Numbered from the stretch's first letter, positions 1 to 9,850 are shown. The stretch: DNA of 64,000 bases from Pseudobacteroides cellulosolvens ATCC 35603 = DSM 2933 (GCF_001262605.1 NZ_LGTC01000001.1:1412501-1476500); one strand, 5' to 3'. The notes: generated from the sequence alone by a model not told the origin. Made by a program: numbers and translations.

Positions 1-1351
1 GTTTTAACTGTGATGTAGTTAATGATCGATTTGCAGATAACAGAAGTGCCGCAGCACCCGCTACATGAGGTGCAGCCATAGAAGTACCGCTAAGGTAGCC
101 ATATTTTCCTCCTGGGATAGTACTATAAATTGAAGAACCAGGAGCTGCAAGATCAACTGAATTATTACCCCAATTAGAGCTGGAATCAAGTTTATCATTA
201 ACATCGGAATTCGCAACGACAATTATATTATCCAAATCATAGCATGCTGGATAGTTTGGGGATGTATCAAGGTTTGCACACCTATTACCAGCTGATGTAA
301 CAAACAAGCCTCCATCAGCTACTGCGGCTTCTAGTAACGGAGATAATTCATTCCACTCTGAATTCAAATTTAACATATCAACCCTGACTTTTTCAACGCC
401 CCAGCTATTGCTTGTAATATCAAATCCCATAGCAGTTGCGTAATCTATTGCCTTAACAGCACTTGAATAATATGCTATATAGTTACTATTATTTTTTTTC
501 GCAATTTTAAGAGCAGCAACTTTTGTATTCCATGTTACCCCAGTTACACCAATTCCGTTATTACCCTTTGCTGCAATTATTCCTGCACAGTGAGTTCCAT
601 GTCCGTCAATACTCTCATCCATTGGATCAGGATCATTTATAAACTCAGTTGTCTCACCAAAATCAAATCCATGTACATCATCAATATAGCCATTCCCGTC
701 ATTGTCTACACCGTCAGTTTCTTTTCTTTTTCCATCTGATGTAAATCCAGATTCTCCAGGATTTGTCCAAATATTGTCAATCAGATCAGGATGGTTATAG
801 TCTATGCCGGTATCTATAACTCCTACTACTACTTCATTACTTCCTGTACATTTGTCCCAAGCTTGAGGTGCCCCAATTTTATTCATTCCATAAAGAGCAT
901 CATAATTTACATCATTAGGTGTAGTGCTTGAAAATTCTATTAAAAAATCCGGCACTGCATATACAACATTAGGCTGCTTATTTAACTCTTTAACCGCCTT
1001 TAAGACACCTTCCCTACTCTTATCTTCTAACGATAGAAGGAGTGTTTTCTTGCTTTTCTTTTCCTTAGAGCTATTTCTGTCAGTTTTGCCGGTTTCCTTT
1101 GCTTTTCTTAAATTTTGGAATGATTTAACTCCTATATTTTTTAATTCTTTACTATCAGCAGCAACATCATATCCTTCTTTAAATACTACAACCACCCTTC
1201 CTTCAGCAAATTTTACCGAACTTTTACTTTTGATATTACTTTCTGCTTCAGTACACTTACCATTTGCAAATACAAGCTGACTTCCGTAAAGCACGCCAGT
1301 TACTAATGTTGTTACAGCCAAGACTTTTGCCATATTCTTTTTGAAACTCAT
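1..1351 (-). CDS. Subtilisin-like S8 serine protease, C-terminus beyond window edge
   Basis: A secreted serine endopeptidase. The 450 visible codons start at an ATG at 1351 preceded by AAGGAGG. Residues 1-29 form a signal peptide (KKN, hydrophobic core, cleavage near VFA). Residues about 45-135 resemble the propeptide of subtilases (VVVVFKEG, then NVVYAVPDF). The catalytic domain shows the full triad: Asp180 in VIDTGID, His251 in GHGTHCAG and Ser424 in SGTSMAAPH. The oxyanion-hole Asn is in TSAGN. The reading frame runs off the left edge, so any C-terminal domain, including a possible dockerin, cannot be seen. Family assignment is secure; the substrate is unknown. Confidence 0.93.
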   Translation of the reverse strand, partial: MSFKKNMAKVLAVTTLVTGVLYGSQLVFANGKCTEAESNIKSKSSVKFAEGRVVVVFKEGYDVAADSKELKNIGVKSFQNLRKAKETGKTDRNSSKEKKSKKTLLLSLEDKSREGVLKAVKELNKQPNVVYAVPDFLIEFSSTTPNDVNYDALYGMNKIGAPQAWDKCTGSNEVVVGVIDTGIDYNHPDLIDNIWTNPGESGFTSDGKRKETDGVDNDGNGYIDDVHGFDFGETTEFINDPDPMDESIDGHGTHCAGIIAAKGNNGIGVTGVTWNTKVAALKIAKKNNSNYIAYYSSAVKAIDYATAMGFDITSNSWGVEKVRVDMLNLNSEWNELSPLLEAAVADGGLFVTSAGNRCANLDTSPNYPACYDLDNIIVVANSDVNDKLDSSSNWGNNSVDLAAPGSSIYSTIPGGKYGYLSGTSMAAPHVAGAAALLLSANRSLTTSQLK

Positions 1352-1727
1352 TTACATAACCTCCTTAATAAATACGTTTTCATACTAAAATCTTATGCTT
1401 GTGTTGTAGTTCTAAAGAAACTTTTCTTGACACCTATTATATAGCAAATGGAATTAGCAAATATTGAAATAAATTGAATAATTAGTGAAAAAAGTTGAAA
1501 GTTTATTGAGGTATAGTATATTTCATTGGTGTGCTTATCAAATCTTTAAATGTTGATACAAGATTAGAGATTTACTGGTAAATCTCTATGATATTTGACT
1601 GATATTTTTGATTTGTCAGGTGATCTGTACTTCATCTTTCTACGCGGGTGTTGACGAGTTAAGTCAACACATGAGCGAAATTTATAGCGGAAGTTATTTT
1701 TTGGTCATGAGTAAATAGAATTGCCTT
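1352..1727. other. Intergenic region between protease and glycerate kinase
   Basis: I see no gene. It holds the protease Shine-Dalgarno sequence (1356-1362). There are two hairpins: an arm pair around 1565-1587 (AGAGATTTA/TAAATCTCT) and a perfect 8-bp stem GTGTTGAC/GTCAACAC at 1648-1655 and 1663-1670 with a 7-base loop. Neither has a T-run, so I do not call a terminator. Confidence 0.5.
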
Positions 1728-2870
1728 TCATTTATTGGCTTTTATTCTTTTGATCAGGCGCAATATGTTTTCAACAGCAAACTCCATATTTTCCATACTT
1801 TTATAGCGAATTGTTTCAAAAGCTTCCGGCAGCCTGTTTATTGTAAAAATAGAGGTTACGCCAAAATTATATATTTCATCTATATCATAGTCAGCTCCAC
1901 CAGCTATAACAACAAGTGGAACATTGTATTTTTGTGCCCTTTTTGCCACTCCAATTACAACCTTTCCCCTCAGGCTTTGGCAATCGATCCTACCTTCACC
2001 TGTAAATATCATATCTGCATCTGTAATCACAGAATTAAAATTCACTGTATCAAGAACAGTTTCTATTCCCAATTGAAGCTTTGAGCCAAAGAACGCCATC
2101 ATTCCTGCTCCCATTGCACCAGCCGCCCCAGACCCCGGTACCTTACTCACATCTCTGTTTAAATCTTTTTTAATTTTTTGAGAAAGGCATTTTATACCTT
2201 CGTCCAGGAGCTTTACCATTTCATGATCTGCACCCTTCTGTGGTGCAAATACGTAGGCCGCACCCGTTGGTCCGTACATTGGATTGTCAATATCGCACAT
2301 AGTGACTATTTCAATTCCATTTATAATATCAATTTTGCTTGACATATCAATTCTTTCAATTTCACAGAGCGTTTCACCAACAGGAATAAAATCCTCACCT
2401 TTATTATTGTAAAACTTAACTCCAATTGCTGATGCTGCTCCGCACCCGCCGTCATTTGTACTGCTTCCACCAAGTCCCACAATTATCTTCTTTACACCTT
2501 TAGCTGCAGCATCTAGAATTAATTGCCCAACACCATAAGTAGTAGTTTTCAGAGGATTCTTTCGCTCCTCAACCAGCGGTAATCCAGCACAAGCTGACAT
2601 CTCTATTACTGCAGTGCTTCCATTTTCAATTAATCCGTAAAATGAATCTATGTCTTCAAAAAACGGGTTTTTAGCTTTGACATAAACCTTTTTACCGCCT
2701 AATGCATTCAAGAAGCACTCTACACTTCCCTCACCGCCATCAGCTACAGGTATCAAAACAACTTCACAGTCTGGAAAGTATTCTTTCACTTTTGCACCCA
2801 CAACCTCACATATCTTTGTAGAACTAAGAGTGCCTTTAAATGAATCGGGAATTACCACAACTTTTTTCAT
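1728..2870 (-). CDS. Glycerate kinase (GckA/GlxK family)
   Basis: Phosphorylates D-glycerate, most likely to 2-phosphoglycerate, linking glycerate or glyoxylate catabolism to lower glycolysis; cytoplasmic. The 380 residues match the usual family length. The N-terminal VVIPDSFKGTLSS, the ADGGEGS motif near residue 45, the GLGGSSTNDGG loop near residue 133 and the TGEGRID motif near residue 293 are hallmarks of the type-1 glycerate kinase family. Its neighbours are unrelated and it appears monocistronic. The ribosome binding site is weak (AAAGGTAG). Confidence 0.93.
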   Translation of the reverse strand: MKKVVVIPDSFKGTLSSTKICEVVGAKVKEYFPDCEVVLIPVADGGEGSVECFLNALGGKKVYVKAKNPFFEDIDSFYGLIENGSTAVIEMSACAGLPLVEERKNPLKTTTYGVGQLILDAAAKGVKKIIVGLGGSSTNDGGCGAASAIGVKFYNNKGEDFIPVGETLCEIERIDMSSKIDIINGIEIVTMCDIDNPMYGPTGAAYVFAPQKGADHEMVKLLDEGIKCLSQKIKKDLNRDVSKVPGSGAAGAMGAGMMAFFGSKLQLGIETVLDTVNFNSVITDADMIFTGEGRIDCQSLRGKVVIGVAKRAQKYNVPLVVIAGGADYDIDEIYNFGVTSIFTINRLPEAFETIRYKSMENMEFAVENILRLIKRIKANK

Positions 2871-3036
2871 TACACATCACTCTACCTTTATACTTCATTA
2901 ATCCCACCAGAAATACCAGTACTTTGCCTAAAGGAGTGCACCTGCCAATGCTGATATACCTTCACGGCCTTGAGTTACAATATCCTCACAGCAAATAAAC
3001 TGTTAAAATATGCCACACTTTTCTAAGCATTAAAAA

Positions 3037-3133
3037 GGGGTGTTGCATAAATCACATTTAATCACGATATTCTGTGCTTTATCTTAAAATTCTGCACTAT
3101 ATAATATGATTATATGCTATTTTGCAACAACCC
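3037..3133. repeat. Short inverted-repeat element resembling IS1182-type ends
   Basis: A 97-bp stretch just 3' of the GH11 gene is bounded by GGGGTGTTGCA at 3037-3047 and TGCAACAACCC at 3123-3133. The two are inverted copies differing at one position. These ends resemble GGGGCTGTTGCA, the terminal repeat of the intact IS at 31005-32889. It could be a MITE-like remnant or simply act as the transcription stop of the xylanase gene. I see no coding content. Confidence 0.45.
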
Positions 3134-3149
3134 ACTTTGTTAAATTATA

Positions 3150-4151
3150 TTAACTTTTACTAAACTTAACTGCAATCATTAATACATCTGCCATATTTAT
3201 TGATCCATCTCTTGTTAAGTCATAATTATCAACAAACTTTGAATCGCCTTTTACACTATTAAATTTAGTAGCAAGTAAAATAACATCTGCCATGTTTACA
3301 ACACCATCATTATTAATATCAGCACTTATCACAGGATTTGTTGGAACTTTTGTATTTGTAGGTGATACTTTAGTAGGTGTTGGTGGTACTTTAGTAGGTG
3401 TTGGTGGTACTTTAGTAGGCGTTGGTGCTTTAGTTGGAGTTGGATTCTGAGACGGAGTGCCGAAATTAATATTCATTTTAGTCATGTCGGCTTTACCCTG
3501 ACTTTGCCATCCCTCTACCACCATGGAGACTTCATACATCTTCCCCATCTTCATACCTTTCTTTTCCCACTCTTCAAAGTGTTTGCTAACAGATATGACC
3601 CCGCTTGTCCTTTTCTGTGTACAAATACTCCAATACTGCTTGAAAGTTGTATTACCAATAATTGAAGGTCCTGTTCTAGTATTCTCATATACTTCATATG
3701 TACGACCGTCAACGGTAATGGTACCTTTTAACGGTATATTATTTCCCGGTGGCTTCCAAGTGCCATAGCTATCTATAATGTAATACTCTACAAGCGGATC
3801 TTTTGTCCAACCATAGACAGCCATATATGAATTACCATTTGGCTGATAGTTGCAGGCGTAGTCTATTGATATGCCTCCATAATCCTGCCATGCCTTGGTC
3901 GAGCCGAGTTTCTTTCCTGTACGGAATAATATATTATTGATGTTACTCCATGAACAGCTGAACGTACCACCACCATTGAGAGTCATGGTTCCGGTCCCGT
4001 TATCCTTCCAGTATTCATAGTCGTAGCCTTCAAAAGTGCCAGTCGCATTATTGGTTAACGTCGGTCCTGCATATACGTCTACTGCGAACAGGCTAAACAT
4101 GATGGTCAAGCACATTAAAACTGAAAAAACTGCCTTCATTCTTTGTTTCAT
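3150..4151 (-). CDS. GH11 endo-1,4-beta-xylanase with C-terminal dockerin
   Basis: A secreted xylanase of the cellulosome that cleaves internal xylan bonds. Residues 1-28 are a signal peptide (cleavage near DVYA). Residues about 30-230 form the GH11 jelly roll: the nucleophile is Glu122 in PLVEYYI and the acid/base is Glu213 in [10 protein letters not shown] Thr/Pro linker with repeated PTPTKV units covers residues 236-270. A dockerin with two Ca-binding loops ([26 protein letters not shown]) covers residues 276-333. The start ATG is preceded by AAAGGAGAG. The gene stands alone, typical of dispersed cellulosomal genes. Confidence 0.96.
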   Translation of the reverse strand: MKQRMKAVFSVLMCLTIMFSLFAVDVYAGPTLTNNATGTFEGYDYEYWKDNGTGTMTLNGGGTFSCSWSNINNILFRTGKKLGSTKAWQDYGGISIDYACNYQPNGNSYMAVYGWTKDPLVEYYIIDSYGTWKPPGNNIPLKGTITVDGRTYEVYENTRTGPSIIGNTTFKQYWSICTQKRTSGVISVSKHFEEWEKKGMKMGKMYEVSMVVEGWQSQGKADMTKMNINFGTPSQNPTPTKAPTPTKVPPTPTKVPPTPTKVSPTNTKVPTNPVISADINNDGVVNMADVILLATKFNSVKGDSKFVDNYDLTRDGSINMADVLMIAVKFSKS

Positions 4152-4503
4152 TTAACACTCTCCTTTCTAACGTTATTGTAATTTTTGTTTAATTAAAAAA
4201 TTTCACCTTCCTTCTGTAAATTTTATATTATATTAAAAGTGATTAATATTTAAATTATTAACCCTCTTAATATAATGGAATATATTTATAATATATCATA
4301 TTTCAAATTGTATTTACACGGATTAACTTTACTATAATTTTGGGACGAATTTATATCAAATGATCTGGTTAAAGAATCGGAACGGCTTTATATGAAAATA
4401 AACAATACAATAAATGGACAGATTAATCATTCGATCACTCTCTGCCCATTTATTTACATAAAGAAATATAAGCTATATGTTTTGCAATAATCATTTTACA
4501 TTT
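4152..4503. other. Intergenic region upstream of the xylanase gene
   Basis: No gene is seen. It holds the xylanase ribosome binding site, presumably its promoter, and at 4229-4273 a short palindrome (TATATTAAAAGTGATTAAT facing ATTAACCCTCTTAATATA). That palindrome looks like the outer arms of the longer intergenic repeat described at 16866, with the middle missing. Confidence 0.5.
4229..4273. repeat. Short copy of the palindromic intergenic repeat (outer arms only)
   Basis: Two inverted arms related to TATATTAAAA.TGATTAAT face each other with only about six bases between them. The right arm ATTATTAACCCTCTTAATATA nearly equals the right arm of the 36890-36998 copy. It is best read as an internally deleted member of that family. 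Confidence 0.5.
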
Positions 4504-4755
4504 TTATTTATTGCAAAACATCTTCCTTGATTCATTTTGAGTTTGACTTATAATATCGGAATTTGTGTCTGATTTAACCTGAATTATTTTTTCCATAAGA
4601 AGATGTGTATGGTAATCACTGCCCATGATTTTACCTAGTGTTTTTGTCTCAATGGCTTGGACAACCTCAAACCCAAACCTTTTATATAAGTGGATTGCCG
4701 GATTACCGTCATATACTATCAAGCTGATTTTATTATCCCCCTTATAATTCTTTTT
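4504..4755 (-). pseudogene. GNAT acetyltransferase, C-terminal remnant
   Basis: The open frame carries only the last strand and helix of a GNAT-family N-acetyltransferase: KISLIVYDGNPAIHLYKRFGF, the typical NP-A-hhlYkr-GF element that ends the acetyl-CoA fold. About 50 further residues follow. The frame is closed upstream by TGA at 4756-4758 and the acetyl-CoA-binding core (R/Q-x-x-G-x-G/A) is absent. A TTG at 4722 could be a start but would give only 72 residues. I read it as a dead 3' fragment; a functional small protein is unlikely. Confidence 0.65.
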
Positions 4756-4991
4756 TCAGTATATTATCAATATTATAATAAATATATTTACATATCAAGA
4801 CAATTGTTTCCTTAGTCATATTGAAAATATAACTTGCTCAAAACGGGAATTAATATTTCAATCGTGCCTTATTACAAAGTAGAAAAGTAATTTTTAATAA
4901 ACCAGCTTAAAAATTCAATTGATTTCGAATTTATATTATATAAAGATATTCAATAACAGAACAATTTCAATTTTATGAAGGGATGATTTTA

Positions 4992-5915
4992 ATGGCTAGG
5001 AAGTTTAAAAATTTATCAGTAGTGATGGTAATCATTACAATCCTATCTACTGTTTCTGCTTTTCATAACAGTGTTTTTTCAGCAGAGATGCCAATCAAGA
5101 TAATGCCTTTAGGTGACTCAATTACGGCATGTGGCAACTGGCGTGATTTACTTTTGTCAAACTTAACAAGCAGCAGTTATAATGTTGAATTTGTAGGGTC
5201 GCAATATTATTTAACCGCACATGAGGGGCATAGCGGAATTGGTGCCATTAACATGGCAAGTTCGGGAAATTTGAAAACTTGGCTGTCGGCTACAAATCCT
5301 GAAATAGTTATAATGCATTTAGGAACAAACGATAGTTGGGGCAACAACCTTGTACCTCAGATTATACCTGCTTTCACAACACTAGTCGGTCAAATGAGAG
5401 CAAATAACCCTAATATGAAAATCATGGTGGCAAAAATAATACCCATGCATCCATCTGGTTCTGGAGAATCAGCTAACAACAATGTACTCGATCTGAATTC
5501 CAGAATCGATGATTGGGCTAAAGGATTGTCTACAAGCCAATCTCCCATTATAGTAGTAGACCAATATACCGGATTTGATACAAAGACTGATACTTATGAT
5601 GGTGTGCACCCAAATGACAATGGTTGTATAAAAATGGCTGATAAGTGGTTTGCCGCATTAAAAAATGTCATTAGCCCTTCTTCTTCAGCTACACCGACCA
5701 GTAAATCGGCAAGCACACCAACACCATATGTGAACAGTCTTGATGTAAATCATGACGGTGCTATAAACATGGCAGATGTAATAATTTTAGCAAAGGTATT
5801 TAATTCAGTAAGTGGTGATTCAAAATATGTTTATGCATACGATCTGAATAGAGACGGAGCTATAAACATTTCTGATATAGTGCTGATTGCATCTAAATTC
5901 AATACTGTTGTGTAG
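4992..5915 (+). CDS. SGNH esterase, CE3-like (acetylxylan esterase), with dockerin
   Basis: A secreted cellulosomal esterase that probably removes acetyl groups from xylan. Start chosen at ATG 4992, nine bases after GAAGGG; the ATG at 4983 abuts the Shine-Dalgarno sequence. Residues 1-31 are a signal peptide. The SGNH blocks are clear: catalytic Ser43 in PLGDSIT, Asn113 in GTND, and Asp203/His206 in DGVHPND. The EGHSG motif near residue 75 resembles CE3 enzymes. A short Ser/Thr/Pro linker leads to a C-terminal dockerin (NHDGAINMADV, NRDGAINISDI) at about residues 250-307. CE3 membership is from motif memory; other SGNH families are possible. Confidence 0.88.
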   Translation: MARKFKNLSVVMVIITILSTVSAFHNSVFSAEMPIKIMPLGDSITACGNWRDLLLSNLTSSSYNVEFVGSQYYLTAHEGHSGIGAINMASSGNLKTWLSATNPEIVIMHLGTNDSWGNNLVPQIIPAFTTLVGQMRANNPNMKIMVAKIIPMHPSGSGESANNNVLDLNSRIDDWAKGLSTSQSPIIVVDQYTGFDTKTDTYDGVHPNDNGCIKMADKWFAALKNVISPSSSATPTSKSASTPTPYVNSLDVNHDGAINMADVIILAKVFNSVSGDSKYVYAYDLNRDGAINISDIVLIASKFNTVV

Positions 5916-6010
5916 AAGATGTTATGTATATGGATATAACAGTTCGGTTTCAAACCTATCTCAACGCTCAAGTGTTTCTCAATTTAAATATCTAAAATCC
6001 ATAGCACCAG

Positions 6011-7264
6011 TTAATTTTTATAAATCGGAATATTTAAATCGCCAATTTTAAGTATAGGCTTTTTTGTATAATCAATAGGCGAGCTAAACATAACACAATA
6101 CCTGAATTCACCATTATTGACTTCAGGTGATGACATAATATCTGAAATTTTATTTATGGTTGTTCCGTCATCATAGCTAATTTGAATCTGTTTCTTTAAA
6201 AACATTTCATCTTCTTGGACTATACCATTTATTGGATTAACAAGTTCAATCATTACACTCATTTGGTAAACATTTACTGACTTAACTAAGGCCGATGACA
6301 CATACAAATTTGAGGTGATCGGTACTTTCCTTGGTAGATCTTCAAACTTGGTATCAAATTTTACACTTAAAGGCTTGCTGAAATTATATACTTTTTCTGT
6401 ATTTATAATTAATTCATAATCCTCTTTATTAGAAGTATCTAGAGGTCCATATGTCATTAAATATAAGTTAAAATTCTCCTGATCACTATTATGAATGCTA
6501 TCTGATTGAGAAATATATTCTTTACCCGTAATTTTGTTTTTTATAATAGGGATATTTATAATGTGGTTTTTTGGCACTCTAATAGAAACTTTTACAAAAT
6601 GATTTATAGTTTCGATCTTTTCAAGTTGCATTCCGGAGGTATTATCCAGAGTATAATTTGAAGTATCTAATGGCAGCATGTGTTTATTTGATCTTTCTGG
6701 TAAACGAAGGCTATTCACTTTAAATTCTAAATTTGCATTTTTACCTTTTTTCAAGCTGAGTGAATCGTAGTTGAAAACTATATAATTGGGGACACCGTTT
6801 TTAGTTTCATACATACTGCTTCTTCCAAAATTACTTTTACCATTTACATTTAATACACAATTACTTAAAAAAGCTCTATCTGTAAATATTTTTTTTTCCT
6901 TATCTGTAAGGGTATAAAATAGAATTATATTATCCTCTTCCCTCAGTAAAGCATTTACATTTAATTCTATTCCCTCCATTTCAGAAGCTTGATTAATGAT
7001 ATTTCCACTTACAATACTAGAATTATTGCCAAACACCAAGCTGATATAATAACCGATATTCCAATTACCAATTGCATATACACTAATAGATCCTATAAGA
7101 ATAAACAACACTGTTATTACTACAAAGACTGGTCTCAAAACAAACTTACGATTATGGGATTCATCAATACCAATTTCTTTACTCAATCTTTCCCAGTATT
7201 CAGGTGTAATATCTTTTGCTTCTTTTTTCAAATTCCTTCTAAAAAAAAACAACATACATTTCAT
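6011..7264 (-). CDS. Membrane-anchored DUF4179-type protein, probable anti-sigma factor
   Basis: 417 residues: a short cytoplasmic N-terminus (about 1-42), one transmembrane helix at about 43-66 (VVITVLFILIGSISVYAIG), and a long extracytoplasmic region of beta-rich character. This layout, and its position 13 bases behind an ECF sigma gene, match DUF4179 proteins that accompany ECF sigma factors in Firmicutes. The inferred role is to hold the sigma factor at the membrane and release it on an outside signal. The ligand is unknown. The start ATG at 7264 follows GGAAGAGAG. Stops are convergent with the CE3 gene. Confidence 0.75.
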   Translation of the reverse strand: MKCMLFFFRRNLKKEAKDITPEYWERLSKEIGIDESHNRKFVLRPVFVVITVLFILIGSISVYAIGNWNIGYYISLVFGNNSSIVSGNIINQASEMEGIELNVNALLREEDNIILFYTLTDKEKKIFTDRAFLSNCVLNVNGKSNFGRSSMYETKNGVPNYIVFNYDSLSLKKGKNANLEFKVNSLRLPERSNKHMLPLDTSNYTLDNTSGMQLEKIETINHFVKVSIRVPKNHIINIPIIKNKITGKEYISQSDSIHNSDQENFNLYLMTYGPLDTSNKEDYELIINTEKVYNFSKPLSVKFDTKFEDLPRKVPITSNLYVSSALVKSVNVYQMSVMIELVNPINGIVQEDEMFLKKQIQISYDDGTTINKISDIMSSPEVNNGEFRYCVMFSSPIDYTKKPILKIGDLNIPIYKN

Positions 7265-7277
7265 CTCTCTTCCAATA

Positions 7278-7790
7278 TCATTTTAATATCACCTTAAGTT
7301 TATTAATTGATGTACGATATTTCCACGCAACTGTTCCAATTGGTTGATTCAACAACTCTCCTATTTCTCTAAACGTTAATCCGGCGATTACATGCATTAC
7401 AACGATTTGTCTTTGTTCAAATTCAAGTGTATTTACAGCAGTAAATACTATTATTTTTTTATCATAATTCTCCTTATATATTAGTGCATTATCATTATTT
7501 GTTTCAAAGTCGGTAGTGATATCTCGTTTTTTTCTTAATTCGTCAATTGCAGTATTTCTGGTAATTTGCATTATCCAAGCTTTTGGACTTGTTCCTGTTT
7601 TGTATGATGAAGCACTTGAGAGTATTTTCAAAAAAACATTATGGGATACATCTTCTGCTAGATATTTATCTCCTAAGATAGTATAAGCCAAGCTATAAAC
7701 GGCATGTTTAAAATCATTATAAATACTCTTAAGCCCGCTCTTATCTCCTCCTGCAATTCTATTTATGTTTTTTTCTAAATTATTAAATAT
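7278..7790 (-). CDS. ECF-type RNA polymerase sigma factor with apparent ATA start
   Basis: Directs RNA polymerase to a specific regulon, probably restrained by the DUF4179 protein downstream. Region 2 is visible (HAVYSLAYTILGDKYLAEDV, then KAWIMQITRNTAIDELR) and region 4 has the helix-turn-helix FREIGELLNQPIGTVAWK. Homology starts 33 residues before the first usable TTG (7691). The frame is open back to TGA at 7797-7799 and contains no ATG, GTG or TTG in the right place. A strong GGGAGGTGA lies exactly upstream of ATA at 7790-7788, so I place the start there (170 residues). The alternative is an error near the start. Confidence 0.85.
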   Translation of the reverse strand: MFNNLEKNINRIAGGDKSGLKSIYNDFKHAVYSLAYTILGDKYLAEDVSHNVFLKILSSASSYKTGTSPKAWIMQITRNTAIDELRKKRDITTDFETNNDNALIYKENYDKKIIVFTAVNTLEFEQRQIVVMHVIAGLTFREIGELLNQPIGTVAWKYRTSINKLKVILK

Positions 7791-8212
7791 AAGAAATCAC
7801 CTCCCTACAATTATAAACGTTTAAAGAGTTCAATTTTATGGATATTTCAGAAATTTTTATTCTATTTTTATTTATTAAAATAAATTGTTTCACCATATTT
7901 CCAGTCCGTCAATTCTCCTGATCATATTAGTAAGATCTTCAGACTGTATACACAAATACAAGGTAATTATCGTACATTATTATTAAACTATATTAAAATT
8001 GATAAATTATTATATTTGTCTGTCGAAACTCTATTAAAGTCAATTAATCTTACTGTTTGTCAATCACAAAATAACGTTAAAACCGTTCGATATTTTGCTC
8101 TGTCAAATGAAGATTAATCCTGATTTTAATTATGTTGAACCGTTTGTTAATATCTATGAAGATTATTAACATTTTTAATATAGAAAGTAATCCTTGTGAA
8201 GGAGAGATTAAA
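7791..8212. other. Intergenic region holding a palindromic repeat
   Basis: Divergent spacer between the sigma gene and the histidine phosphatase gene. It contains the sigma gene Shine-Dalgarno sequence near 7797-7805 and a repeat copy at 7989-8133. I place the phosphatase start at 8213, so the extended frame from 8132, which begins inside the repeat, is not treated as coding. Confidence 0.5.
7989..8133. repeat. Palindromic intergenic repeat, copy A
   Basis: The region 8031-8133 is an imperfect palindrome. The left arm is ATTAAAGTCAATTAATCTTA... and the right arm reads the same on the other strand (ATTAAAATCAGGATTAATCTT). The centre reads CAAAATAACGTTAAAACC then CGATATTTTGCTCTGTCAAA. The centre and right arm match copies at 16866-16974 and 36890-36998. 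A second left arm (TATATTAAAATTGATAAATT) sits just before it at 7989, suggesting nested insertion. Confidence 0.7.
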
Positions 8213-8761
8213 TTGAATACATCTCTATTTGATTTATTAAGATATGGAGGATTTATACTGTATGCTAGGCATGGGGAAGCAACAGTTGGAGAAGATCAAC
8301 CTGACCTTGATTTTCTATATTGCTTTACTCAAAGAAATCTTTCTGAAATGGGAAGAAGACAAGCAATTTATTATGGGCATATTCTTCGTAATTTGAGAAT
8401 TCCTATTAGCTATCCCATCTTGACGAGCCCATTTTGTAGAGCTATAGAAACGGCACAATTGGCTTTAGGAAGTGCAGGTATCCAAATCGATCCATTTTGG
8501 TTTGAAGTTTATAGACTAAGTGGAAATCTCTTTGATGTAGAGCGGCAAAGAATACTGAGTACTCTTAAGTCAAGACTGGAAGTTATACCTCCATATGGTA
8601 GTAATAAGGTTATTATTGCCCATAGTTTCCCGGAAGGGATTGGTTTGGGTCAAATTCCAAATATGGGAACGGTAGTTATTAGGCCATTAGGACAGAGAAA
8701 TGGTTATGAAATTGTTGCTAAACTGTCTTTGACGGATTTAGTAAATTTGCCAAGACATTAA
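8213..8761 (+). CDS. Histidine phosphatase superfamily protein
   Basis: A phosphoglycerate-mutase-like phosphohydrolase of unknown substrate. The TTG start at 8213 is chosen because it follows AAGGAGAG by six bases; upstream codons lie in repeat DNA. The 182 residues show the RHG signature (YARHGEA, phospho-accepting His20), an SPFCRAIETAQ motif near residue 80 with the second arginine, and an IIAHSFPEG segment near residue 140 with the second active-site histidine. It is short and lacks a signal peptide, so it is cytoplasmic. It stands alone before a broken kinase gene. Confidence 0.82.
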   Translation: MNTSLFDLLRYGGFILYARHGEATVGEDQPDLDFLYCFTQRNLSEMGRRQAIYYGHILRNLRIPISYPILTSPFCRAIETAQLALGSAGIQIDPFWFEVYRLSGNLFDVERQRILSTLKSRLEVIPPYGSNKVIIAHSFPEGIGLGQIPNMGTVVIRPLGQRNGYEIVAKLSLTDLVNLPRH

Positions 8762-8859
8762 TGAAGATATTATAACAAATATAAATTCTAACTACTAGGC
8801 TGTTTATAGTAATGAAAAAATGGTAATCTTATATAAATATTGCTGCTTAGGAGGTAAGT

Positions 8860-9850
8860 ATGATCCCTGAAAACAAGAAAAATGTCATAGAGAACGCATT
8901 ACAATCGGCTTTTGGAGTAAGTGGTTATGACGAGATTAAAGATATGACCAAAGGTCTGTCAAATGCACTCACATACAGGATAGTTGTAAAAGGCACTCCT
9001 TATTTATTGAAAGTAGCACGTACCGATGAACTTAGTGCTCCTGCGAAATATTATGAATATATGAAAGCAGGTGCAGAAGTCGGAATAGCACCAAAAATCC
9101 GGTATCTAAATTCACAGGACAAAATTTCTATCACTGATTTTATAGAGTATAAGACATTTCCCATAAACAAAGCAAGGGTGATAATTCCTAAACTTCTAAG
9201 CAAGCTGCACTCTCTGCCTCCATTTCATAAACTAAATAATAACGAAGTAATGGATGGAATGGTACAACTGTTTCAGACAGCAAAATTTACTCCCGACAAG
9301 TTGACTGACCAATTAATAAAAACTTATAACCTCATCAATAGTATCTATCCATATGATCCAAATAATTTAGTTTCGTGCCATAACACTTAAAGCCGGAAAA
9401 CATAATATTTGATGGTGATAGTGCTGGCTTATTGATTGGGAGGCAGCATTCTTAAACGACCGTTATTTTGATTTAGCAATTATAGCTAATTTTGTTATCA
9501 GTAATAATGAAGATGAGGTTCAATATCTTAAAGCTTATTTGGGCGAAGAACCTGATGAGTATACAAGAGCCATATTTTTTCTTGCAAGGCAGTTGCTCCA
9601 TATGCGTTATACTGCTGTATTCATGCTATTTGCTTCTAAAAGCGTACCGATCACAATAGATACTGATAATGATTTTAGAGGTTTTCATGACCGCATGTGG
9701 GCAGGAGAGATTGATTTAACCAATGATGAAAATAAATTGCAATATGCATTAGTTTATATGAATGAGTTCCTATCGAATATTAATACTGAACGGTTTGAAA
9801 ATTCTTTGCGTATTGTTTCTCTTAACCAAGAAACGCCTGGTAGTTATTAA
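8860..9850 (+). pseudogene. Aminoglycoside/choline kinase-like phosphotransferase, frameshifted
   Basis: The N-terminal lobe (MIPENKKN start, preceded by AGGAGGTAAGT) runs intact to the catalytic loop, where CHN should continue DLKPEN. One base is missing near 9384 and the frame stops at 9390. After a shift the sequence reads LKPENIIFDGDSA. A second base is lost near 9425, exactly before the expected WLIDWEAAF metal-binding motif. The rest is open to 9850. Restoring both bases gives a normal protein of about 330 residues of the APH/choline kinase fold. It is either a recent pseudogene or carries two sequence errors; the substrate is unknown. Confidence 0.85.

Noticed and set aside
924..1280. 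Plus-strand open frame of 118 codons
   Set aside because: It is the antisense shadow of the S8 protease propeptide region, has no ribosome binding site and no family features.
1648..1670. Perfect 8-bp hairpin as terminator or operator
   Set aside because: No T-run on either strand and no regulator linked to it; recorded only as a hairpin.
8132..8212. Earlier start for the histidine phosphatase
   Set aside because: The upstream codons begin in the intergenic repeat and lack a ribosome site; TTG 8213 has AAGGAGAG six bases upstream.
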